NCBI RefSeq assembly: GCF_025352425.1
Contig: NZ_JANXTI010000013.1
Location: 1 to 52,909, forward strand
Direction: 5' to 3'
From: Flavobacterium sp.
GTDB lineage: Bacteria; Bacteroidota; Bacteroidia; Flavobacteriales; Flavobacteriaceae
Length of the DNA: 52,909 nt
The position numbers were made by a program, and so were the translations under genes. Below are positions 1 through 6,879 of the stretch, one piece after another. The notes beneath the pieces were generated by a model. That model made no database searches and was not told the origin of the DNA. It worked only from the letters and a program-made list of their open reading frames with translations. The first letter of the stretch is position 1. Every line of letters begins with the position of its first letter.

Positions 1-357
1 TTCCATTATTTCAACTGCAAACTTAATTGTCAATTCCTTAATAGTGTCTTTTGCGCCCGGATCAATATAGTTAAACAATAGAATATTGAATGCAACAGAT
101 ATTAAAATCCCTATCACCGCCGATATAAAATAAGTTGTAAAGGCTTCCTTAAAAGGAAAAACATTGTTTAATTCTCTTTTGGTTTTAACCATTTGATAAA
201 CTCCAATAGAAATGTAGATGAGGATATTTACAATACCTACCCACCACTTTGTAAATAGCGTTAAGTTTATTACATAGATGGAGGTAGTAAACAGCACTGA
301 AAACACTCCCAAAATAATCCCGAAGGTTACTCCATTTTTCTTAATAATTTCATTCAT
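1..357 (-). CDS. DUF4199 family membrane protein (partial, C-terminus outside window)
   Basis: The reading frame starts at ATG 357 and runs off the left edge, leaving 119 codons with no stop. The visible part has an N-terminal hydrophobic helix (GIILGVFSVLFTTSIYVI), a second helix around residues 40-55, and the segment FPFKEAFTTYFISAVIGIL followed by FNILLFNYIDP. That pattern is typical of DUF4199, a Bacteroidota inner-membrane family of unknown function. Relatives often sit beside glycosyltransferase or dihydroorotase genes, but the neighbour on that side is outside the window. It is divergent from rpmE2. The family call is from memory of the pattern and no function is proposed. Confidence 0.8.
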   Translation of the reverse strand, partial: MNEIIKKNGVTFGIILGVFSVLFTTSIYVINLTLFTKWWVGIVNILIYISIGVYQMVKTKRELNNVFPFKEAFTTYFISAVIGILISVAFNILLFNYIDPGAKDTIKELTIKFAVEIME

Positions 358-380
358 AATGTTTAGTTTTGATTAGTTAA

Positions 381-388
381 CAAATATA
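381..388 (-). promoter_or_regulatory. Possible -7 element for the DUF4199 gene
   Basis: On the minus strand this reads TATATTTG, a perfect match to the Bacteroidota -7 consensus TAnnTTTG, 24-31 bp upstream of the start codon. No TTG lies at the expected 19 bp distance, so only half of the promoter is supported. Confidence 0.4.
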
Positions 389-447
389 GTAATTCCACAA
401 TTACTTTTTGGTAAGTACAAAACAATTAAAAAAAGTTTACCTATTAG

Positions 448-477
448 TTTGATTTATAAAAAATAGTTGTATTTTTG
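448..477 (+). promoter_or_regulatory. Bacteroidota promoter of rpmE2
   Basis: TTTG at 448-451 is followed after 18 bp by TATTTTTG at 470-477, which matches TAnnTTTG. It predicts a transcript with a leader of about 100 nt before the L31 start at 582. I could not identify a known regulatory structure in that leader. Confidence 0.7.
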
Positions 478-581
478 CACACTCTAATTAAAAAAGATTA
501 ATAAAAGTTGTAGCCCGTTTATACCTTTTACAAAGAAAGCTTCAAAACAAAACTACTTCATAACAATAAAAGATTTACAAA

Positions 582-833
582 ATGAAACAAGGAATTCACC
601 CAGAAAATTACAGATTAGTTGCTTTTAAAGACATGTCAAACGAGGATGTTTTTATCACTAAATCAACAGTAGAAACAAAAGAAACTATCACACACGAAGG
701 TGTTGAATATCCAGTTTTCAAAATGGAGATTTCCAGAACTTCTCATCCTTTTTACACAGGTAAATCTAAACTTATCGATACCGCAGGACGTATTGATAAA
801 TTCAAAACCAAATACGCTAAGCACTCAAAATAA
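582..833 (+). CDS. rpmE2: 50S ribosomal protein L31 type B
   Basis: This 83-residue protein opens with [19 protein letters not shown] and contains [20 protein letters not shown], the classic L31 pattern. L31 binds the large subunit at the central protuberance and bridges the subunits. The cysteines of the zinc-binding L31 form are absent, so this is the type B (C-minus) form, which needs no zinc. Start and length fit the family. It has its own promoter upstream and an intrinsic terminator just downstream, so it is probably a monocistronic unit. Very secure. Confidence 0.97.
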   Translation: MKQGIHPENYRLVAFKDMSNEDVFITKSTVETKETITHEGVEYPVFKMEISRTSHPFYTGKSKLIDTAGRIDKFKTKYAKHSK

Positions 834-861
834 TAATTTTCAGTGTTCAATTTATACCAAA

Positions 862-889
862 ACCATTCACGAAAGTGAGTGGTTTTTTA
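862..889 (+). terminator. Intrinsic terminator after rpmE2
   Basis: The arms ACCATTCAC and GTGAGTGGT (one wobble pair) flank a GAAA loop and are followed by six T. It lies 28 bp after the L31 stop. Confidence 0.85.
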
Positions 890-904
890 TTTGTGAAATC
901 TTCG

Positions 905-912
905 TACTTTTG
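905..912 (+). promoter_or_regulatory. Possible -7 element for the GlmU-like gene
   Basis: TACTTTTG matches TAnnTTTG 38 bp before the start codon. The -33 position would fall in the T-run of the rpmE2 terminator and has no TTG, so this is weak. Confidence 0.35.
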
Positions 913-950
913 AATAGCGTTTTAAACGCATAAACTTATACACCTTCATA

Positions 951-2126
951 ATGAACTATATACTTTTTGACGGAACAGTTCGTAACGCGCTTCTACCATT
1001 CACATTCACAAGACCGGTTGCTGATATTCGTATCGGAATTTTAACTATTCGCGAAAAATGGGAGAAATATCTAGGTTATACCACAACAACCTTGACTGAA
1101 GAATACCTTTCCGAAAAGTTTCCAATGGTTGAAATGGAAGACAATGTGATGATTAATGCATCTTTCCTGCCTAATGACATTCTTTCTGAAATGATCAAAA
1201 GCCTGGAAAAAAATCAGGCTATTTTTAAAGGAGACGAAGTCATCGCTTTTTATACAAACGACACCCAGGAAGAAGTTGATTTTGATAGTTATGAAATTAT
1301 CGAGTTCAGCGAAGACTGTATTACAGTTGAAAATACCTGGGATATTTTCGCCAAAAATGATGCAGCGCTGCGCGAAGATTTTGAGTTGATTACCGAAGGC
1401 AGGCATTCACAACCAATTCCAAAAAATGTAAATGTACTTTCGCCCGAAAATATATTTATCGAAGAAGGAGCAAAGCTCGAATTTGTGACGCTCAATGCTT
1501 CCACAGGCCCAATCTACATTGGGAAAAATGCCGAAATTATGGAAGGTTCTGTTATTCGCGGTCCATTTGCACTGTGCGAATCGGGAAGAGTAAAGCTGGC
1601 TTCTAAAGTATATGGAGCTACAACTGTCGGACCGCATTCCGTGATTGGAGGAGAAGTAAGCAATTCGGTTTTGATGGGATATTCAAATAAAGGGCACGAC
1701 GGATTTTTAGGAAACTCTGTTCTTGGTGAATGGTGTAATATTGGTGCCGACAGCAATAATTCTAATCTGAAAAACAATTACGAAGAAGTGCGTTTGTGGA
1801 GTTATGAAACCGAAGGTTTTGCCCGCACTGGTTTGCAATTCTGCGGATTAATGATGGGTGATCATAGCAAATGCGGCATAAATACCATGTTCAATACAGG
1901 AACTGTGGTTGGCATTTCCGCAAATATTTTTGGCTCAGGGTTTCCACGTAATTTTGTGCCGAGTTTCTCGTGGGGAGGTGCATCAGGTTTTACAACCTAT
2001 TTAACTTCAAAAGCATTTCAAACAGCTAAAATTGTCATGGCACGTCGCCAGGTAGAATTTTCAGATGAAGATGCAAAAATTTTAGAACACATTTTTGAGA
2101 TTACTAAAAAATACAGAAAAGAGTAA
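951..2126 (+). CDS. GlmU-like sugar nucleotidyltransferase/acetyltransferase (Bacteroidota type)
   Basis: A 391-residue protein. The N-terminal 150 or so residues resemble a degenerate nucleotidyltransferase domain (start MNYILFDGTVRNALLPFTF, then TRPVADIR). Residues from about 165 on are a left-handed beta-helix with hexapeptide-like turns (IYIGKNAEIMEGSVIRGP, VGPHSVIGGEVSNSVLMGY). This architecture fits the Bacteroidota family annotated as an alternative GlmU, which is thought to make UDP-N-acetylglucosamine for peptidoglycan and surface glycans. The usual GlmU signature loop (LAAGxGTRM) is not present, so the uridylyltransferase role is inferred from family naming. mtaB follows after 59 bp with its own -7 element. 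Confidence 0.82.
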   Translation: MNYILFDGTVRNALLPFTFTRPVADIRIGILTIREKWEKYLGYTTTTLTEEYLSEKFPMVEMEDNVMINASFLPNDILSEMIKSLEKNQAIFKGDEVIAFYTNDTQEEVDFDSYEIIEFSEDCITVENTWDIFAKNDAALREDFELITEGRHSQPIPKNVNVLSPENIFIEEGAKLEFVTLNASTGPIYIGKNAEIMEGSVIRGPFALCESGRVKLASKVYGATTVGPHSVIGGEVSNSVLMGYSNKGHDGFLGNSVLGEWCNIGADSNNSNLKNNYEEVRLWSYETEGFARTGLQFCGLMMGDHSKCGINTMFNTGTVVGISANIFGSGFPRNFVPSFSWGGASGFTTYLTSKAFQTAKIVMARRQVEFSDEDAKILEHIFEITKKYRKE

Positions 2127-2134
2127 ATTTTATT

Positions 2135-2142
2135 TATCTTTG
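2135..2142 (+). promoter_or_regulatory. Possible -7 element for mtaB
   Basis: TATCTTTG is a perfect TAnnTTTG match 43 bp before the mtaB ATG, in the gap after the GlmU-like gene. No clear TTG is seen 19 bp upstream. Confidence 0.4.
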
Positions 2143-2185
2143 CGCTCTCAATTTTTGACAACGATTTCATTAATTGAAGTGAATT

Positions 2186-3514
2186 ATGGAACAAAAAAAG
2201 AAAGTCGCCTTCTATACCTTAGGCTGCAAACTCAATTTCTCCGAGACTTCTACTATTGCGAGAAATTTTCAGGACGAAGGTTTTGAACGCGTCGATTTTG
2301 AAGAAGTTGCCGATATGTATGTAATCAATACATGCTCTGTAACCGAAAATGCCGATAAACAATTCAAACAAATTGTAAAAAAGGCCATGAAACTTAACGA
2401 TAAAGCATTTGTTGCTGCCGTTGGTTGTTATGCGCAATTAAAACCCGAAGAACTTGCTGCTGTTGATGGAGTTGACTTAGTTCTAGGCGCTACCGAAAAA
2501 TTCAAAATCACCGATTATATTAATGATTTGTCCAAAAACGATATGGGCGAAGTGCATTCCTGCGAGATAGAGGAAGCGGATTTTTATGTCGGAAGTTATT
2601 CCATCGGAGACAGAACGCGTGCGTTTCTTAAAGTCCAGGATGGATGCGATTATAAATGTACGTATTGTACAATTCCGTTGGCACGTGGAATTTCGAGAAG
2701 TGATGCTTTAGAAAACGTGTTGCAAAACGCTTCCGATATTTCGAAACAAGGAATTAAAGAAATTGTTTTAACTGGAGTAAACATTGGTGATTATGGAAAA
2801 GGCGAGTTCGGAAATAAAAAACACGAACATACTTTCCTTGATTTAGTCAAAGCGTTGGACAAGGTAGAAGGCATTGAAAGATTACGGATATCATCCATTG
2901 AACCTAATCTTTTGAAAAACGAAACCATTGAATTTGTTTCAAAAAGCCGAACATTTGTACCGCATTTTCATATCCCGCTACAAAGTGGAAGCAACGAAAT
3001 TTTGAAAAAAATGAAGCGCCGTTACTTACGTGAAATCTATACGGAACGCATAAATAAAATCCGTGAAGTAATGCCTCATGCCTGTATTGGTGTTGATGTT
3101 ATTGTTGGCTTTCCGGGTGAAACCGATGAAAATTTTCTGGAAACGTATAATTTTCTAAATGAGATTGATATTTCGTATTTGCACGTTTTCACTTATTCTG
3201 AAAGGGATAATACCGAAGCAGCCGAAATGCCTAATGTTGTTCCAATGAATGTGCGTAATAAAAGAAGTAAAATGCTTCGTGGATTGTCAGTAAAAAAACG
3301 TCGTGCTTTTTATGAAAGCCAAATTGGAACTGACAGAACAGTTCTTTTTGAAAGCGAAAACAAAGAAGGTTACATTCATGGTTTTACCGAAAATTACGTA
3401 AAAGTAAAAACACCCTGGAATCCGGAATTGGTGAATACTTTACACGAAATTAATTTGTCACGAATAGACGAAGACGGAAGTGTTAGATTAGAATTTTTAA
3501 ATGTTGAAGTATAA
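2186..3514 (+). CDS. mtaB: tRNA (N6-threonylcarbamoyladenosine37-C2)-methylthiotransferase MtaB
   Basis: A 442-residue radical-SAM methylthiotransferase. The N-terminal MTTase domain carries three cluster cysteines (C14 in YTLGCKLN, C50 in INTCSVTE, C81 in AVGCYAQ). The radical SAM motif CxxxCxxC is C154, C158 and C161 (DGCDYKCTYCTIP), and a C-terminal TRAM-like segment follows. The GCKLN and GCDYKCTYC forms favour MtaB, which makes ms2t6A at tRNA position 37, over MiaB or RimO. The domains are intact and the length is normal. It runs convergent with the small acetyltransferase gene downstream. Confidence 0.93.
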   Translation: MEQKKKVAFYTLGCKLNFSETSTIARNFQDEGFERVDFEEVADMYVINTCSVTENADKQFKQIVKKAMKLNDKAFVAAVGCYAQLKPEELAAVDGVDLVLGATEKFKITDYINDLSKNDMGEVHSCEIEEADFYVGSYSIGDRTRAFLKVQDGCDYKCTYCTIPLARGISRSDALENVLQNASDISKQGIKEIVLTGVNIGDYGKGEFGNKKHEHTFLDLVKALDKVEGIERLRISSIEPNLLKNETIEFVSKSRTFVPHFHIPLQSGSNEILKKMKRRYLREIYTERINKIREVMPHACIGVDVIVGFPGETDENFLETYNFLNEIDISYLHVFTYSERDNTEAAEMPNVVPMNVRNKRSKMLRGLSVKKRRAFYESQIGTDRTVLFESENKEGYIHGFTENYVKVKTPWNPELVNTLHEINLSRIDEDGSVRLEFLNVEV

Positions 3515-3543
3515 AAAAACGCTCCAAATTTGAAACGTTTTTT
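3513..3543. terminator. Bidirectional terminator-like hairpin between mtaB and the COG2388-type gene
   Basis: AAAAAACG and CGTTTTTT flank a loop holding the palindrome CAAATTTG. Runs of A and T on both sides would serve both convergent genes. The stem is AT-rich and only moderately convincing. Confidence 0.5.
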
Positions 3544-3547
3544 ATAA

Positions 3548-3859
3548 TTATATTTTAATTCCAGGAGGAAGTAAATCTCTATAACACGTATTTTTCCTAA
3601 AGAAAAGTGCAATTTTAGGTAAAATCGGAACAACTTTCAACTTACGCTCATAAGCGATTTCCATAATGTTCTTTAGCAAATCATTGATGAATTCTTCATT
3701 GGTAAAACCATCAAAAACATTGATTCTTGTTAAGAAAATCTTCTTCTCCTGAAAAGAATATTCTACAGAAATTAATTTTCCATCAACCAAAGTTTCAAAC
3801 TGACGTGCAAAGGTGTTATCCTTGATCTCAATTTTTTCTAAAAATACTGTCGCTTCCAT
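3548..3859 (-). CDS. Small GNAT-type N-acetyltransferase (COG2388/YjdJ-like)
   Basis: A 103-residue protein from ATG 3859 (MEATVFLEKI). A TTG six bases upstream would add two residues but is not needed. The segment KLISVEYSFQEKKIFLTRINVFDG, then a helix (NDLLKNIMEIAYERKL) and VVPILPKIALFFRKN..YRDLL, follows the minimal one-domain GNAT fold of the YjdJ/NATD1 group, where the equivalent is VVPxCPFxxxYxxxHPEYxDLL. The cysteine of that motif is leucine here. The substrate is unknown. On the minus strand TAACTTTG (complement of 3892-3899) is a -7 candidate. Confidence 0.65.
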   Translation of the reverse strand: MEATVFLEKIEIKDNTFARQFETLVDGKLISVEYSFQEKKIFLTRINVFDGFTNEEFINDLLKNIMEIAYERKLKVVPILPKIALFFRKNTCYRDLLPPGIKI

Positions 3860-3928
3860 AATCAAGTAAATAAAAAAGGATTAATTTTAGGCAAAGTTAC
3901 TAATAATTAACCACTTTCCAGTTAAAAA

Positions 3929-4594
3929 ATGAGTAAAATTCATGTTTATTTTATGCCAGGAATGGCTGCCAGTCCAAGCATTTTTGAGCGAATTCAGTTA
4001 TCCGTTGAAACTTTTGAAATTCATTTATTAGAATGGGTTTCACCCAAAAAAAGTGAATCATTGAAAGGTTACGCCAAGCGAATGTCAGAAAATGTAAAGC
4101 ATGAAAATGTTATCTTGGTTGGTGTATCTTTTGGAGGCATTTTGGTTCAGGAAATGAAGTCATTTGTAAATCCCAAAAAAGTAATTATTATTTCCAGTGT
4201 AAAATCAAATTCGGAATTACCACAACGGATGAAAATTGCGAAAACCACTAAAGCCTACAAACTTATACCAACAAAACTATTTGAAAACATTGAGCTTTTA
4301 GCAAAATACACTTTTGGTTCCTCCATTTTAAAACAAAAAATAAAACTCTATGAAAAATTTCTTTTCGTTCGGGATAAGGTGTATTTAGATTGGGCAATTG
4401 AACAAATAATTAATTGGGACCGGACAGAAATTGACAATGAAATTATTCATATTCACGGCGAAGCCGATGAAGTTTTTCCGATAAAACATATTAAGAAATG
4501 CATTATTGTAAAAGGCGGAACCCATATTATGATTCTCACTAAATACCGATGGCTTAACGAAAACTTGCCTAAAATTATGTTAGAAAATGGGTGA
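3929..4594 (+). CDS. Alpha/beta hydrolase
   Basis: A 221-residue protein with a compact alpha/beta hydrolase fold. The oxyanion region is FMPGMAASPSIF, the nucleophile elbow is GVSFGG, the acid is probably the Asp in HGEADEVFP, and the catalytic His is in KGGTHIM near the C-terminus. There is no signal peptide, so it should be cytoplasmic. The substrate cannot be read from the sequence. It is divergent from the small acetyltransferase gene and 128 bp upstream of the lytic transglycosylase. Both are on the plus strand, but no operon is evident. Confidence 0.85.
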   Translation: MSKIHVYFMPGMAASPSIFERIQLSVETFEIHLLEWVSPKKSESLKGYAKRMSENVKHENVILVGVSFGGILVQEMKSFVNPKKVIIISSVKSNSELPQRMKIAKTTKAYKLIPTKLFENIELLAKYTFGSSILKQKIKLYEKFLFVRDKVYLDWAIEQIINWDRTEIDNEIIHIHGEADEVFPIKHIKKCIIVKGGTHIMILTKYRWLNENLPKIMLENG

Positions 4595-4722
4595 TATTAA
4601 ACTGGTTTTTGTAGATTTACCAATATTAAATGTCATATTATAACATCGCCACAAAAAAAGTTTGTTGAAAGACAATACTAAAAGCGATTGCATATCTGAC
4701 AAAAAAAATAAATCCTACAGAT

Positions 4723-5616
4723 ATGAAAACGAATAAAGCCCTATTATCGACATTCGTAGTAATTTTAGTTTCTGGAATATTGACTTTTGGAATATCGGGA
4801 GACAATAAGGAAAAGTTATTACGGCAAGGCACTCCACTATACTTCCCGGCTGCTGTTGACTTTGCAGGAGAAAGTACGCCCCTACAAATAAATGACGTCA
4901 AAGAGCGATTAGACAGAGAACTACTTATAAATGCGAATTTGGATGCAACAACAGTTTTAATAATAAAAAGAGCCAATCGGGTTTTTCCTATTATTGAACC
5001 AATCCTGCGACAGTATAACGTGCCGGACGATTTTAAATATCTTGCCGTTATTGAAAGTGGTTTGACTAATGCATCTTCTCCGTCGGGAGCCAAGGGAGTT
5101 TGGCAGTTTATGCCTGATACGGCTCGTGAGCGAGGAATGGAAGTTAACGAACTTGTGGATGAGCGTTACCATTTAGAGAAATCTACTGAATCCGCCTGTA
5201 AATATTTATTGGCAGCCAAAGAAAAGTTTGGTTCCTGGACTATGGCAGCCGCTTCCTATAATGGTGGAATGAGTGGATTAGCCAAAAAGATTGAAGAACA
5301 AAAAGTTTCCAATTATTACGATTTAGGCCTGACCGAAGAAACTTCACGTTATGTATTCCGGATTTTGGCGTTAAAGGAAATCATGAAACAACCTGCATTG
5401 TATGGATTCAGTATTTACCCAACCGAATTGTATCCATCAATTCCAACGAAAAATGTTGAAATAGACAGCACAATTAACGACTTAACAGGATTTGCAATGT
5501 CTCAGGGAATCAACTATAAGATCTTAAAAATCCACAACCCGTGGCTTCGCGACAAAAAATTGTTGAATCCAAGTAAGAAGAAATACGAAATTAAGATTCC
5601 ATTAGCTGGATATTAA
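4723..5616 (+). CDS. Lytic transglycosylase (SLT domain, MltD-like)
   Basis: A 297-residue protein. It has an N-terminal hydrophobic signal or anchor (LLSTFVVILVSGILTFGI), then a soluble SLT domain with catalytic Glu in LAVIESGLTN, SPSGAKGVWQFMPDTAREFG-like sequence (SGAKGVWQFMPDTARERGM), and AAASYNGG further on. These motifs define family 1 lytic transglycosylases, which cleave peptidoglycan to 1,6-anhydro products in the periplasm. No LysM repeat is obvious in the C-terminal 80 residues, although the tail (ILKIHNPWLRDKKLLNPSKKKYEIKIPLAGY) recalls a degenerate one. A strong terminator follows. Confidence 0.9.
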   Translation: MKTNKALLSTFVVILVSGILTFGISGDNKEKLLRQGTPLYFPAAVDFAGESTPLQINDVKERLDRELLINANLDATTVLIIKRANRVFPIIEPILRQYNVPDDFKYLAVIESGLTNASSPSGAKGVWQFMPDTARERGMEVNELVDERYHLEKSTESACKYLLAAKEKFGSWTMAAASYNGGMSGLAKKIEEQKVSNYYDLGLTEETSRYVFRILALKEIMKQPALYGFSIYPTELYPSIPTKNVEIDSTINDLTGFAMSQGINYKILKIHNPWLRDKKLLNPSKKKYEIKIPLAGY

Positions 5617-5660
5617 AATAGACTGCTTAGACAGTTAACATCTTAGATTGGAATCTAAAT

Positions 5661-5696
5661 AAAAAACCATCTCGGTTTAATTGGGATGGTTTTTTA
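5661..5696. terminator. Strong bidirectional terminator after the lytic transglycosylase gene
   Basis: AAAAAACCATC pairs with GATGGTTTTTT around a 14-nt centre. It is followed by T-runs in both directions and lies between convergent genes. Confidence 0.85.
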
Positions 5697-5732
5697 TTTC
5701 TAAAAAGTCTAAGTCAGTCTAAGAAGTCTAAC

Positions 5733-6248
5733 TTAAATCTTCTTCATCTGTTCCTTCATCATTTTAATCTGGTCATTCAGCATGCCTTGTTTGTCGAGCT
5801 TTTTGGCTTCGTTTAGTAAAGCTGTAGCTTCCATTTTGCGTCTTCTTGACATTGCGATTCCGGCAAGGTTTAATTTTGCAACAGCCAAATCCATATCCAT
5901 ACTCAAACCCAATTCAATTGCTTTCTTAAAAAATTTCTCCGATTGGTGTAAATTCGTCTGCGACATCATCAAGCCATGAAGATAATTATAGTAACCCTGT
6001 TGTTTTCTCACCAAAGCCGTTTCCGGGTTTTTGATTTTATCCAACCACACTTTTGCACCCGGAAAATCCTGTTTTCTCAGTTTTAAGAATGCCAAAAGAA
6101 TGAATTCATTTTTGTAATAAAGAAAAATCGGAATTGCCGTCAATAGAATTAGAAAAATTCCGTTTCCGATATTTCCTTCGGTAAATTGCCAAACGGCAGT
6201 TACAACCAATAAAGCCGCTATAATTAATTTGATAAATCTGTGAAACAT
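5733..6248 (-). CDS. Membrane-anchored TPR-like protein (DUF2892-type N-terminus)
   Basis: A 171-residue protein. Two N-terminal membrane helices (FIKLIIAALLVVTAVW and GNGIFLILLTAIPIFLYY) are followed by a cytoplasmic helical part with TPR-like pairs (QGYYNYLHGLMMSQTNLHQ, SEKFFKKAIELGLSMDMDLA, AKLNLAGIAMSRRRKMEATA, LLNEAKKLDKQG). TPRs are protein-docking repeats and no partner is evident. On the minus strand TACCTTTG (complement of 6268-6275) lies 20 bp upstream of the start and is a good -7 element. The next gene upstream is the divergent rpmH. Confidence 0.7.
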   Translation of the reverse strand: MFHRFIKLIIAALLVVTAVWQFTEGNIGNGIFLILLTAIPIFLYYKNEFILLAFLKLRKQDFPGAKVWLDKIKNPETALVRKQQGYYNYLHGLMMSQTNLHQSEKFFKKAIELGLSMDMDLAVAKLNLAGIAMSRRRKMEATALLNEAKKLDKQGMLNDQIKMMKEQMKKI

Positions 6249-6309
6249 AAGTTGTAATTTTGTGCCGCAAAGGTAATAAAAGGATTTGAAAATATTTTTA
6301 TAAAACTAC

Positions 6310-6339
6310 TTGCCAGAAAAAAAAAGGTTTGTATATTTG
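6310..6339 (+). promoter_or_regulatory. Bacteroidota promoter of rpmH
   Basis: TTG at 6310-6312, a 19 bp spacer, then TATATTTG at 6332-6339. This is an essentially perfect match to the sigma-ABfr consensus, 64 bp before the L34 start. Confidence 0.85.
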
Positions 6340-6402
6340 CACTCGGTTTTAAAGAGCCCAATTACCATAGAAATTAATACACGATTTTAAAGATACTAAG
6401 CA

Positions 6403-6564
6403 ATGAGCAAAAGAACGTTTCAACCATCGAAAAGAAAGAGAAGAAATAAACACGGATTTATGGACAGAATGGCTTCTGCAAATGGGAGAAAAGTCCTTGC
6501 GCGTCGTAGAGCAAAAGGAAGACATAAATTGACTGTATCTTCTGAACCAAGACACAAAAAATAA
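6403..6564 (+). CDS. rpmH: 50S ribosomal protein L34
   Basis: A 53-codon gene starting at ATG 6403. The product reads [19 protein letters not shown], then [21 protein letters not shown] and ends RHKK. The TFQPSxRKR start and the GRxVLxxRRxKGRxxLTV core are diagnostic of L34. It is short and highly basic and is easily lost behind a longer antisense frame. It has a consensus promoter upstream and a terminator 24 bp downstream. L34 belongs to the core of the large subunit near domain III of 23S rRNA. Confidence 0.97.
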
Positions 6565-6587
6565 TGATTAGCAATTAATCAATATCA

Positions 6588-6618
6588 AGCCGTTACTTTT
6601 ATTAGTAGCGGCTTTTTT
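6588..6618 (+). terminator. Intrinsic terminator after rpmH
   Basis: AGCCGTTACT pairs with AGTAGCGGCT (one wobble pair) around TTTATT and is followed by a run of T. Confidence 0.85.
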
Positions 6619-6620
6619 TA

Positions 6621-6645
6621 TGTCATTGCGAGGAACGAAGCAAAT
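6621..6645 (+). repeat. Short dispersed repeat (CATTGCGAGGAACGAAGCAA type)
   Basis: TTGCGAGGAACGAAGCAA matches TTGCGAGGTACGAAGCAA at 40508-40525 with one difference. Both copies are intergenic. I recall this kind of sequence as widespread in intergenic regions of many bacteria, but genome-wide copy number was not checked. Confidence 0.6.
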
Positions 6646-6669
6646 TTGTTTACAACTATTGATAATTTT

Positions 6670-6748
6670 TAGGAGCTATTTCCCGCTGTTCGTTACAATC
6701 TTTTTATTTTTAGAAAAATAAAAAGGATTTTCACTGCCATCGGGGCTA
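6670..6748 (-). repeat. Intergenic palindromic element, copy 1
   Basis: The stretch from TAGGAGCTATTTCCCGCT to GCCATCGGGGCTA contains an AT hairpin (CTTTTTATTTTT / AAAATAAAAAG). It is a reverse-complement relative of 17957-18063, sharing GCTCCTA and AGCGGGA at one end, AAAAAGAT and ATCCTTTTT around a variable hairpin, and TAGCCCCGAT at the other. It lies between rpmH and carB and looks like a REP/MITE-type unit. The rest of the 315-bp gap (6749-6879) has only degenerate direct repeats of GAACATTCG/GAATGTTGAA type. Confidence 0.75.
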
Positions 6749-6879
6749 GATAACCAACTTCAACATTGAACATTCGTTAATCGATGTCCAAACTTTAAAA
6801 AAGAATGTTGAATATATGAACAAGGAATGAAGAATTTCGAAATAATGCAGAACAACTAACTACATAACTACACACTACA

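Noticed and set aside
480..581. Riboswitch or zinc-regulated leader before rpmE2
   Set aside because: The 100-nt leader shows no structure or operator I could identify.
700..933. 77-codon plus-strand frame overlapping rpmE2
   Set aside because: It is out of frame with L31, runs through its terminator, and has no protein-like pattern.
6349..6555. Minus-strand frame of 68 codons over rpmH
   Set aside because: It is antisense to L34, which has a diagnostic sequence, promoter and terminator.
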